Shown here piece after piece: positions 35,199-42,850 of a stretch of DNA of 64,000 nt. Position 1 is the first letter of the stretch; every line of letters starts with the position of its first letter. A program made the position numbers and the translations under genes. The stretch comes from Cryptosporangium sp044454545 (lineage in GTDB: Bacteria > Actinomycetota > Actinomycetes > Mycobacteriales > Cryptosporangiaceae): NCBI RefSeq assembly GCF_044454545.1, contig NZ_JBITDV010000017.1, positions 87,090 to 151,089 on the forward strand, given 5' to 3'. Under the pieces are notes generated by a model that searched no databases, had not been told where the DNA came from, and saw nothing but the letters and a program-made list of their open reading frames with translations.

Positions 35199-36144
35199 TC
35201 AACTCGATTGGCCATTGTTGCGGGTGATCGCCTTCTCTCGGCGCTCCGCTCGACGCGACGGCTCCGGATCCTTCACCAGCAACGTCTCGCGCAGGCCCGC
35301 CAGCCGCGCCCGCGTCGACATCCCGACGTCGTACGTCACGATCGTCACCGCGCGTGCCGACATCGACTGCACCCAGACCGCCCGGTCGATGATCTCGTCG
35401 TCCGCGATCGACAGACGCTGGTGCCCACGCGGATCGGGCAGTAACTCTACCGTCACCATGTCGGCTTGGTCGCCGCGCAGTTCCCCGAAGCGCAGTGGGC
35501 CGTGATCCGACTGCGAGTGCTCCGCTCGCCACGCCGCGTCCAGCGTGCGCAACGCGACCCGTGCCTTCGTCCGCGCGGTGTCCTGTCCGCGGTCCTTCTG
35601 CCCGTCGAGTTCGTCGAGGAGAAGCATCGGTACCACCAGATGAACGCCCATGGCAGCGTCGTGCAGCCACGGACCGTAGTTCAGGGTCTGCAACTCCGGC
35701 GCATGTTTCCATGAGCGTCGATGTGTCCGGCACGAGCAGTTCCCCAACGGTCTTCCAGTGACCGATCTCCATGCGGTGCCTGATTACGGCAGATTCGAAC
35801 AGCCGCAGCTGCCGGGCGATCTCAGCCGCGAGCATCCCGTTGATTACCCGCTGGTTGGACAGCGGCGGAGGCGGTGCGACGTAGTCCGGCCGGGTCGCCC
35901 GGACGCCGCCGGGGTTGGGCGCCGGAATCAGGTCCAGAACCGCGAGTAGGTCGCTGTAGCGGGCGCCGAATACCAGCTTGTCCGCGTGCGCCGCAGCGAT
36001 CACACCTCCCAGCCCGCGCCGCGCCTCAACCGTCCACTCTAGATACGCGAGCAGACCGCGCGAATTCTGCAGAGCCGTGTGCTGCCGCTCAAGTTCGGCG
36101 AGGACGGCATCGGGGTCGACGCCGGGTAGGGGCGTGACGATCAT
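35199..36144 (-). pseudogene. PIN-domain protein, paralogue 1, broken by a single-base insertion
   Basis: The N-terminal part (ATG at 36144) is helical (LAELERQHTALQNSRGLLAY, then LVFGARYSDLLAVLDLIP). It reaches the PIN strand VGELLVPDTSTLME. Here the reading needs one base fewer to continue as HAPELQTLNYGPWL, then MGVHLVVPMLLLDELDGQK, and later DDEIIDRAVWVQSM and IVTYDVGMSTRARLAGL. The plus strand has TTT at 35706-35708 where paralogues imply TT. All later PIN acidic residues (Asp-Glu, D-D-E, D in TYD) are intact in the second frame. The change may be recent, phase variation or a sequencing error. Confidence 0.8.
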
Positions 36145-36253
36145 GGCCCTGATGGTGTCAGGCCACGCGGGTTAGTGTCGCTCAGGAACGGCACCTGCCG
36201 CCCCAGGCCAGGGGCGGCCGATCAGCTATGCGGGTTCTCGGCGCATGTCCGCG

Positions 36254-37150
36254 CTACGAGTGGAGGTGTGTCACCTGTAGCCGTGCGAGACGTCCCCGGG
36301 TAGCCATGTGCAGGTCGTAAGTCGCCAACCGCACCGTGCAGCCGGCGGTCTCCGCAACCCACGCGGCTCGATCGATGATCTCGTCGTCGTCGATCGGCAA
36401 GCGCGTGTGGCTGCGCGGGTCCGGCAGGAGCTCGACCGTCACAGGCTCGTCCCCGCCGTCACGCCAAACACCGCGGCGCATCCGGTCGTCACCGGTGTCC
36501 CAGAACCCGCCGAGGGCCTTCAGCGCCTGCCGGGCGTGGCTGCGTTGATCGCTTGATCCGCGGTCCTTCAACCTGTCCAGCTGGTCGAGCACCGCGATCG
36601 GCACCACGACGTGGAATCCGTACCCTGCCTGCTGTTCGATACCAAGGAGCTTCCCGAATATCAGACCAGGCAGCCCACCGAATTGGTGCATGAAGAACGA
36701 CGTGTCCGGCACCAGCAGCGTGGCCGTCTGGGACCAGTGTTTGTCCTCCGCAACGAGGGCGTCGAGGGTCTCGCGCAGTGCCTTGGCAACGTCGGTCAGC
36801 TCCGCCATCAGCGTCACGTTCACCAGTCGTTCCGCCGGGTCGAACCGTGCAGCGTTCGGGGCGTAGGCGATGGGGGCGTCCATGGGGCGGTCGTTTCCCG
36901 CAATGCGGGCGACGTCGACCAATCCGAGCAAATCGCCGTGCCGACGTCCATAGATCAACTCCCGCGCGGCGGCGGCCCCCACCGGGTGTAGCAGTCGACG
37001 GTGCGCCTCACCGGCCCACACCAGATAGTCGACCAGCAAGTCGTATGCGGTGCCGCGACGCCCCTGCATGTTTTCCGCCTCAGTGGCGAGCTTCGCGACG
37101 ACCTCGAAGGTTTGGCCGACAGGCATGAGCGAGAGCGGGGCAGGCATCAT
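36254..37150 (-). CDS. PIN-domain protein, paralogue 2 (intact)
   Basis: This encodes 298 residues. The first 130 residues are helical (LVDYLVWAGEAHRRLLHPVG, RHGDLLGLVDVARI). The C-terminal half is a PIN domain: LLVPDTSFFMHQFGGL with the first Asp, VVVPIAVLDQLDRLKDRG, then DDDEIIDRAAWVAE and RLATYDLHMATRGRLARLQ with the last Asp. The same architecture, an N-terminal helical arm plus PIN, occurs in the neighbours at 35199-36144 and 41647-42228. A ribonuclease activity is likely from the fold. No antitoxin gene is adjacent, so it is not a standard VapBC pair. Confidence 0.78.
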   Translation of the reverse strand: MMPAPLSLMPVGQTFEVVAKLATEAENMQGRRGTAYDLLVDYLVWAGEAHRRLLHPVGAAAARELIYGRRHGDLLGLVDVARIAGNDRPMDAPIAYAPNAARFDPAERLVNVTLMAELTDVAKALRETLDALVAEDKHWSQTATLLVPDTSFFMHQFGGLPGLIFGKLLGIEQQAGYGFHVVVPIAVLDQLDRLKDRGSSDQRSHARQALKALGGFWDTGDDRMRRGVWRDGGDEPVTVELLPDPRSHTRLPIDDDEIIDRAAWVAETAGCTVRLATYDLHMATRGRLARLQVTHLHS

Positions 37151-37501
37151 GCGGCTGATCGTGCCAGGTCAGCCGGTCTCCGCTGTCTACCGGCCAGCTG
37201 TAGGGCCTTCGCGTCGACCTCCGTTCCCTCCGCGAGCGATTTCCGTGGCAGGTCCGATTGCGCACACGTTCTGCTCGCAATGGAATCAACTGCGCTTCCG
37301 GGTGGGGATCCTACAAAGGTGGAGGAGAAGGTCGCAGCGATCCAGCGGAGACAGCGCCCATGACTCGGATTTGCGACGTGGAAGGACCGTCGACCCGGCT
37401 GAATCCTTGAGGAGCGCCTTGTCAAGGTGGCGGGCTCGATCGCAGACGTGTGAATCGACCAATCGATCGGGCTGATCGGCTCGGCATTGGAGCCAATGCG
37501 G
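37151..37501. other. Intergenic stretch
   Basis: No supported gene. It separates the PIN gene from the integrase gene and contains nothing recognisable beyond probable promoter sequence for the PIN gene. Confidence 0.4.
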
Positions 37502-38692
37502 TCAACCGAAGTCCATCTGTTCCAGCGCGTCGGCCGCGCCGGTGTCACGGGCGCCGCGGCCCATGTAGACGTTATAGGTCATCGAAGGGTTGCTTTGGCC
37601 GAGTTGGTCAGCGGCGGCGACAGCGCCGAGTCCGGATTTCTCCATCGTGGTGGCGACGGTCTTGCGTCCGGCGATGTGGGACGTCACCCAGTCGAAGCCG
37701 GCGGTGGTGAAGGCTTCTTTGAGGTCGGCTTGAGTATTGCTGGGGTCTCGCAGTCCTCCGTGTGGAGCAGGGAAGACGACGTCGGTCGGGTCGACCGTGG
37801 TGGCGTGCCGGCGCGTGAGGACGGCGATAGCCCATCGAGGCAGGATGAGTACTCGGTCACCGTGCTCTGATTTGGGATACGGCTGAATCTCGAGCCCACG
37901 TTGTTTGACCCGGATCACCGTGCCGCGGATCTCAACCGTTCCCTCGATGAGGTCGACGCAGTCCCAGGTGATCGCAGACGCCTCCCCGATCCTGGCACCC
38001 GTGGCGATGATGATGTCGACGAAATCGATGAGGTCACGAAGGACGGCCTTATGATCGTAGGTCAAAAATGCGCGCAACTGGCGCACCTCGGCCACTTTCA
38101 ATGCACGCGGCTTCTTCTTGGGCTTAGTCGATATGGGCGCGACGTCACGGACGGGGTTGACGGTGAGCGCTCCGTGGGTGACGGCGATCTTGCTCATGCC
38201 AGAGAGGATTGAGCGGCAGGTTTTCGCCGTGGCAGCGCCATTCTGTCGTTTGATGGTCCGCAGGAGGTTGTCTACGTACCCGGGCGTGAGTTCCCGGATC
38301 CTGAGTTCACCGGCCGCTGGAAGAATGTTTCCATCGAGCCGGCCGCGATAGTTCTGCAGCGTGTTGATCGCCCTTCCGTCTTCCTTGAGACGGGTGTAGT
38401 GCATCTCTGCGAGCACGTGCACGCGGGTTTCGGCAGTGAGCTTCTCCGAGCCGGTGGTGACCTTCAACCGGTCACGGAGTGCCTTGTTGAGGGCGTTGGA
38501 GGCGGCGCCTTTCGTGGGGCCCCAGCGCGCAACCAAGCGAGTCTTCCCGTCGTAATCGCGATAGCGGCAACGAGCCTGCCAGCCCTTACCGTCGGCCAGC
38601 CAGTGGTGCTTGCCGCTCGTGCCGATCTCGAGCGGCGGTCGTCCCGAGCGAGGCATCCCCACCCCCAGCGGATCTACCGGTTCACCAGTCAT
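37502..38692 (-). CDS. Tyrosine recombinase (integrase)
   Basis: This encodes 396 residues. The N-terminal arm-binding and core-binding regions include ALRDRLKVTTGSEKLTAET and HYTRLKEDGRAINTLQNYRG. The catalytic domain has the first Arg in IATGARIGEASAITWDCVD, the H-x-x-x-R box in TSHIAGRKTVATTM (one residue longer than the usual H-x-x-R), and the Tyr in SNPSMTYNVYMGRG. Its start is 140 bp from a tRNA 3'-end fragment, the normal place for an integrase next to its attachment site. It probably integrated the DNA to its left. Confidence 0.88.
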   Translation of the reverse strand: MTGEPVDPLGVGMPRSGRPPLEIGTSGKHHWLADGKGWQARCRYRDYDGKTRLVARWGPTKGAASNALNKALRDRLKVTTGSEKLTAETRVHVLAEMHYTRLKEDGRAINTLQNYRGRLDGNILPAAGELRIRELTPGYVDNLLRTIKRQNGAATAKTCRSILSGMSKIAVTHGALTVNPVRDVAPISTKPKKKPRALKVAEVRQLRAFLTYDHKAVLRDLIDFVDIIIATGARIGEASAITWDCVDLIEGTVEIRGTVIRVKQRGLEIQPYPKSEHGDRVLILPRWAIAVLTRRHATTVDPTDVVFPAPHGGLRDPSNTQADLKEAFTTAGFDWVTSHIAGRKTVATTMEKSGLGAVAAADQLGQSNPSMTYNVYMGRGARDTGAADALEQMDFG

Positions 38693-38821
38693 CGTTTAGT
38701 CATCGTTTATCTTGCACGACGACGCCAGGAAACCACAAGGGACCGAAGGGGAAGACTAACGAATCAGCAGCTCAACGGCGTTTTACGGCAACTGTTGGGA
38801 GATGACGATAAGTGCTAGATC

Positions 38822-38862
38822 GACACTCGAAGGGTTACTGGTTCGAGTCCAGTCGGGGGAGC
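38822..38862 (+). other. tRNA 3'-end fragment, probable attachment site (att)
   Basis: ACTGG-TTCGAGT-CCAGT (38837-38853) forms a perfect T stem-loop. The following CGGGGGAG fits the 3' strand of an acceptor stem and discriminator base. No D arm, anticodon arm or 5' acceptor strand can be built upstream, so this is only the 3' end. Integrases of the tyrosine type leave such a duplicate at the end of an element distal to the intact tRNA. With the fragment on the plus strand, the element would lie to the left, including the integrase. Confidence 0.6.
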
Positions 38863-38955
38863 ATCAGAGCAGGTCAGGCCCTATATTCCGGTGCCTGACA
38901 GGCTACCCGAGCCGGGGGTCTCCCGTCGAACTCCCGGAAAATGATTCGGGGCGGC

Positions 38956-40170
38956 TCAGCCGATCAGTCCGAACTCGGCGATGACGGCGGGCCAGCGGCG
39001 GAGGAATCCGTCCAGCTCGCTCGACGACCACGGCACGAGGCGCGGCCGCTTGGCGGCGAGGTTGTGCGCGTCGATCCAGCGCACCGCGTCCTGCGTGAAC
39101 GATCCGGTGGTTGCGATGATCAGGCCCCGGACAGGCTCGCCCTCCCACAGGGGCAACTTCGCGTGGACCAGGTCGGCGATCTCCGTCGGGCCGATGCCAC
39201 GGGCGGGCCAGTGCTTGGCCTGGACGATGTAGCGCTCGAGGCGTTCGTCGGCCAGGCCATCGCTGACGCGGAGGTAGGCCTCGATGTCCCGTCCTCCGTC
39301 GGGCGCGTTAATCTTCATCAGCCGGGAGATTCGGGTGTACTGGCCGGACTTCTCCAGCAGCCGGACGAGGAGTCGTTCGAACCCGTCGGCGTCCACGCGG
39401 TCCCATCCGATCGCCGCCGGGACGGGCGAGGTGGTGATGTCACCGAGGTCCGCCAGGTCGTCCACCGGAATGGGGACTGGGTCTTCGTCACCGTAGAGCG
39501 CGAGCTCGACGTGGGGGCGGTAGGCCGGCCAGTCCATCGTCGCGATATCGCGCAGGTCGTGGGGTTCGGCGAAGTGCAGATGCCGGTGCAGATCGCTGCG
39601 CCGAGGCCCGCCGTCCAGCGGGGCGCCGATCAGCCGCTCCAGCTCGGTGACGGCCTCGCCCACCGCGTGCAGGAGTGGTGTGGCTTCCTCAGCTGGCAGC
39701 TCGTCGTCGTCGCCGGTTGGTACGTCGTCGAGCAACTCGTCGACGGTCTGCACCAGCTGGGCGGCGCGTTTCTGGACCAGCTCCTGCCGGGCACGGTCGA
39801 GCCGCTGGCGGTACCGGGCAGCTTCGGTGCCGGGAGCGTGAACCTGGGCCTCGAAGTTGTGCCCTGAGAGCGGCTCACCGAGATCGAGGTAGTCGAGCCG
39901 GGCCTGCCCGATGGCGGCGTAGTCGATGACCGCGGCGCGGAGGACGTGCCCGCGGATGGCCGGAAGGCTCGCCGCCAAGGCCGCCCAGCGCTCGGCCAGT
40001 GCCGCGTACTCGACCTCGTCAGGGGATCCGGTGCCGAGGAAGGGGCCGCCCGGGACGAGCTGCACCATGCGCTGCCAGACGCGGTCGAGCTTGTCCAGAT
40101 TGAGCGCGACCCGGTCGTAGGTGGCGAGGGCTGCTGCGAGCTCCATCAGGTAATTCTGGCCCGCGATCAC
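38956..40170 (-). CDS. Mrr-like restriction endonuclease
   Basis: This encodes 404 residues from a GTG. The N-terminal 270 residues are mainly helical (RLDRARQELVQKRAAQLVQT) with no known domain. The C-terminal 130 residues are a restriction endonuclease fold of the Mrr type: VDADGFERLLVRLLEKSG, then the catalytic Asp in PDGGRDIEAYL and Q-x-K in ERYIVQAKHWPARG, and later RGLIIATTGSFTQDAVRW. Mrr-like enzymes cut modified or foreign DNA. It stands outside the probable att site and downstream of two excisionase-like genes on the same strand. No methylase is paired with it. Confidence 0.8.
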   Translation of the reverse strand: MIAGQNYLMELAAALATYDRVALNLDKLDRVWQRMVQLVPGGPFLGTGSPDEVEYAALAERWAALAASLPAIRGHVLRAAVIDYAAIGQARLDYLDLGEPLSGHNFEAQVHAPGTEAARYRQRLDRARQELVQKRAAQLVQTVDELLDDVPTGDDDELPAEEATPLLHAVGEAVTELERLIGAPLDGGPRRSDLHRHLHFAEPHDLRDIATMDWPAYRPHVELALYGDEDPVPIPVDDLADLGDITTSPVPAAIGWDRVDADGFERLLVRLLEKSGQYTRISRLMKINAPDGGRDIEAYLRVSDGLADERLERYIVQAKHWPARGIGPTEIADLVHAKLPLWEGEPVRGLIIATTGSFTQDAVRWIDAHNLAAKRPRLVPWSSSELDGFLRRWPAVIAEFGLIG

Positions 40171-40227
40171 TGGGCGCCGTGGAGATCGCGCGATCTGCCG
40201 CGCGCCGGCCGGAATCTGACCGGGCAG

Positions 40228-40446
40228 TCAGGACCAGTCGTCGTCAGCGTGTTCTTCGAGCCACTTGTCCACTGCGGACCGCCGGAAGCGCAGGTGCTTG
40301 CCCAGGCGGTATCCCCGGACGAAGCGTCCTTCGGAGCGCTGCTTGCGCGCGGTGCCGATCGTGATCTGCAGGTAGTCGCAGACCTCGTCGATCGTCATCA
40401 ACCGGTCGACCGCTTCGGCGTGGTTGAGTGGGGGTTGCTCGGTCAT
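40228..40446 (-). CDS. Excisionase-like helix-turn-helix protein (HTH_17)
   Basis: This encodes 72 residues: LMTIDEVCDYLQITIGTARK, then GRFVRGYRLGKHLRFRRSAV and DKWLEEH. This is the standard DNA-binding excisionase fold used by actinobacterial integrative elements and by some plasmid regulators. It lies between the restriction endonuclease gene and a similar small gene on the same strand. Confidence 0.8.
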   Translation of the reverse strand: MTEQPPLNHAEAVDRLMTIDEVCDYLQITIGTARKQRSEGRFVRGYRLGKHLRFRRSAVDKWLEEHADDDWS

Positions 40447-40606
40447 TCCTCCGCCCCCTTCGGTCGGCAGAGGGCGGCGCCAGGGGACATATGCCTGGCC
40501 GATGCGGCAGTGCGACCGACCGCAGCGTCCGACCTCAACGCATGGTGGGCGGGCCGCCGCTGCGATGACGAACGCAGAGCCCCATTGGTTGGTGAGGTCG
40601 CGGCCT
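40447..40606. other. Spacer between two excisionase-like genes
   Basis: 160 bp without a supported reading frame. Confidence 0.35.
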
Positions 40607-40804
40607 TCATGACTGCATCCCTTGCCGGCGCCCGACCCAGGCCTTTACAGCATCGGGGTCGTAGCGGTGGAACCGACCGATACGCATCGAGGGCAGCGGA
40701 TCGTCGATGGAGGTTTTGGCGACCCAGAGGTAGAGGGTTTCGGGGGTGACTCGGAGGAACGCCGCGGTCTCGCGGTGAGTCCACAGCCGCTGAGCATCAG
40801 CCAT
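40607..40804 (-). CDS. Second excisionase-like helix-turn-helix protein
   Basis: This encodes 65 residues from the ATG at 40804: LWTHRETAAFLRVTPETLYL, then PSMRIGRFHRYDPDAVKAWV. It is related in fold but not closely in sequence to the neighbour at 40228-40446. It is divergent from the XRE regulator at 40914, across a perfect 11-bp palindrome. Confidence 0.75.
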   Translation of the reverse strand: MADAQRLWTHRETAAFLRVTPETLYLWVAKTSIDDPLPSMRIGRFHRYDPDAVKAWVGRRQGMQS

Positions 40805-40830
40805 CGTCGACCTCGCTTTGTCTATTTGAC

Positions 40831-40854
40831 AAATCAGCGAAAGTTCGCTGATTT
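40831..40854. promoter_or_regulatory. Perfect 11-bp palindrome between divergent HTH genes
   Basis: AAATCAGCGAA-AG-TTCGCTGATTT has perfectly complementary 11-bp arms and a 2-bp spacer. It lies 27 nt from the excisionase-like start and 60 nt from the XRE gene. Size and place fit an operator for a dimeric helix-turn-helix protein. The local sequence is much more AT-rich than its surroundings, as expected for a promoter. Confidence 0.7.
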
Positions 40855-40913
40855 CACAAGAACGATGAGCTAGCGGCTTGTCATTGGTCAATATATGCGT
40901 GAAACTTGTTCAT

Positions 40914-41555
40914 ATGACAAGAGGTTCGGGAGCGCCGTCGGAGTCGAACGCTGTTACTTCGGTGTCGGTCGCGGTGGTCGTGGCACGTCGTCTCAAGGAG
41001 CTACGCCGCCAGCGCGGTCACACCGCCCAGCAGTTCGTCGATCGCTGTGCCGAGCTCGGCGGTCCCCGACTCTCGACCTTCGTGCTTGCGAACATCGAGA
41101 CGGGCCGGCGTGAAGCCTCCGTCAGCGAGTTGCTGGGGTTCGCCTTGGCGCTCGGAGTTCCGCCGGCTGCACTCTTGACGCCAGGTCCCGACGACACGTT
41201 CGCCGTCCGGATCGCAGAGCAAGCGGTCGTGAACGACAGAGAAGCGCTCGACGCGTGGGTCCGTGGCCGGGCGCCTCTGCCGGGCTACGAGGGCACCGCT
41301 CAAGACGGCTTCACCGGGCTTAACGAAGGCGCCGCCGCGACGACACCTGACGCTCGCGCCGGGCTTCAAGCCGCTCTGGGCCGGCTCGTTGTGCAGTTCG
41401 ACCAGGAGATGACGGCGTTCGCGGAGAGGACACGCGACCAGTACTCGGCCGCGCTCGCAGAAGCTGCCGAGCGCGTCGCAGACGGAGCAACGCCCGCTGA
41501 GGTCGTCGCCGCGCTCGAAGGATTCCGCCACCGCGTAGGCGCCACAAATCCTTAG
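40914..41555 (+). CDS. XRE-family transcriptional regulator
   Basis: This encodes 213 residues from the ATG at 40914; an earlier GTG in frame is possible. The helix-turn-helix spans about residues 25-80: ARRLKELRRQRGHTAQQFVD, then STFVLANIETGRREASVSEL and LGFALALGVPPAALL. The C-terminal part is helical (LQAALGRLVVQFDQEMTAFA) without a recognisable sensor. It is likely to bind the palindrome upstream of its own gene and regulate the divergent excisionase-like genes. Confidence 0.8.
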   Translation: MTRGSGAPSESNAVTSVSVAVVVARRLKELRRQRGHTAQQFVDRCAELGGPRLSTFVLANIETGRREASVSELLGFALALGVPPAALLTPGPDDTFAVRIAEQAVVNDREALDAWVRGRAPLPGYEGTAQDGFTGLNEGAAATTPDARAGLQAALGRLVVQFDQEMTAFAERTRDQYSAALAEAAERVADGATPAEVVAALEGFRHRVGATNP

Positions 41556-41646
41556 GCTGCTAGTGGCTGCGGGATACGGGTGATGCTGGTCAGAGGGGCT
41601 TGCCCCTGTTGCGGCCGCCGCCGCCGCTTCTGCCACGATCGGCACC

Positions 41647-42228
41647 ATGATGCCTACGCCTAGGTCGGGGTACAGCCCGGGTGACGTTGTGGCCGTCCTC
41701 AACGACCTGTACGCCGGGCTGGTGGGGGTCCGGAACGAGACCGGAATGCTGTACGAAGGCCTGATCGGGTACCTGCAGTGGGTGGACGAGAGCTACCGAC
41801 GGCTGCGGGAAGTCGTATCTGATGACGCGTCGGATCATCTGGCGCTTGGTGGTCGCTACCGGGACCTGCTTGCGATGATCGATCTCGCACGATCCGCTGC
41901 CGGAACCGAGACATGGGCTCGGCTGGACAAAGTGGACCCTAGTATTTCCTCACGCGAATTGCGGCTGGTGAATGGTGCGCTGGTTGACCAGATCGCTGAC
42001 CAACTCCTCGAACTCGAGATCGCGACCGACGCGCTGAAAGCGGAGAAGGATCACTACGCACGAGTCGGGGAGCTACCCGTCGCCGACACCAATGTGCTGA
42101 TGGAACATGCGTCTGAGCTTGCCGCGCTCGATTGGGGTGGCTGGCTGACCGCCCGTTCATGGGGGGTCCACGTGGTAGTTCCCATGCAGGTCCTGGACGA
42201 GCTGCCGGGGTCGTTGATGCGGTATTGA
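41647..42228 (+). pseudogene. PIN-domain protein, paralogue 3, truncated
   Basis: The frame follows paralogues 1 and 2 from the start (MLYEGLIGYLQWVDESYRRL, ALGGRYRDLLAMIDLARSA) through the first PIN strand VGELPVADTNVLMEHASEL and VHVVVPMQVLDEL, then stops after seven unrelated residues. Homology ends at about 42204, with the rest of the PIN domain (two or three acidic residues) missing. The junction DNA belongs to a gene read from the other strand, so a deletion has joined two broken genes. Unlike paralogues 1 and 2 it is on the plus strand. Confidence 0.8.
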
Positions 42229-42404
42229 TCGCCGCCGACCGGCACGAGTGCGCCCGAGGCGATTCGTTCGTCGAGGTTGGCCTGCGCGGCGCGGGCGGTC
42301 TCGAGCTGCTGGCGGCGTTCGGTGGCGAACGCGGCGTTGACGTCCACGGCGGGTGCGGAGGGGGAGAGGGAATTGGACGGACGCATGACGGCGTCGACGG
42401 ACAA
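42205..42404 (-). pseudogene. Truncated small gene downstream of the type VII operon
   Basis: A TTG at 42404 preceded by AGGAGA opens about 60 residues that look like real protein: DVNAAFATERRQQLETARAA, then QANLDERIASGALVPVGGDQ and YRINDPG. After this the frame runs into the tail of the truncated PIN gene on the opposite strand. The original C terminus is lost. The family is not recognised. Confidence 0.5.
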
Positions 42405-42850
42405 GGCGGATCTCCTTCGAGTCGGAGAGGCCCCACCCCGGCGCGATCTGGTGGTCAACGCCGGGGCAGGGGGCGGTCGGTTCCGCGTGCCCGGGCGGGG
42501 CTGGGAACGAGGACCGCTGCCCGTCGGCGCGGCTCAGCGAGGTCAAGCCCCGCCGGCCGCACCGATCGACGGCGAGGAGAAGTAGGTGGCAAGGGGTCGG
42601 CCGGCGTGGGTGAGGTCGGCCGGTGGCCGGGCTTGAGCCGCGGCGCGGCGGCGGGAGCGTCGGTCCTCACCCCCAGCCGCCCACGGCACGCAGGAACGTG
42701 CTGCCGCCGTCCAACGAGCGCCGGGCGCCTCCCGGCAGCTGGCTGAATGTCGCGACGCTCGAAGTCAGCGAGGTCCGTCCGGGCCTGCACTTCCCGAACG
42801 GGTTGAGACCGCAATGAATGGCGTTTGGCCGGGTAGCGGCATCCGATGGA
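42405..42850. other. Very GC-rich stretch without a supported gene
   Basis: Open frames exist on both strands because of the base composition, but none has a clear start signal or recognisable protein pattern. It lies downstream of the type VII accessory operon. Confidence 0.4.

Noticed and set aside
34993..35700. Continuation of the PIN paralogue 1 first frame as a 383-codon protein
   Set aside because: After the insertion at 35706-35708 the sequence becomes Arg/Gly-rich and loses all homology; the true protein continues in the other frame.
42455..42814. Open frames on both strands in a GC-rich gap
   Set aside because: Low-complexity Arg/Pro/Ala sequence and no start signals.
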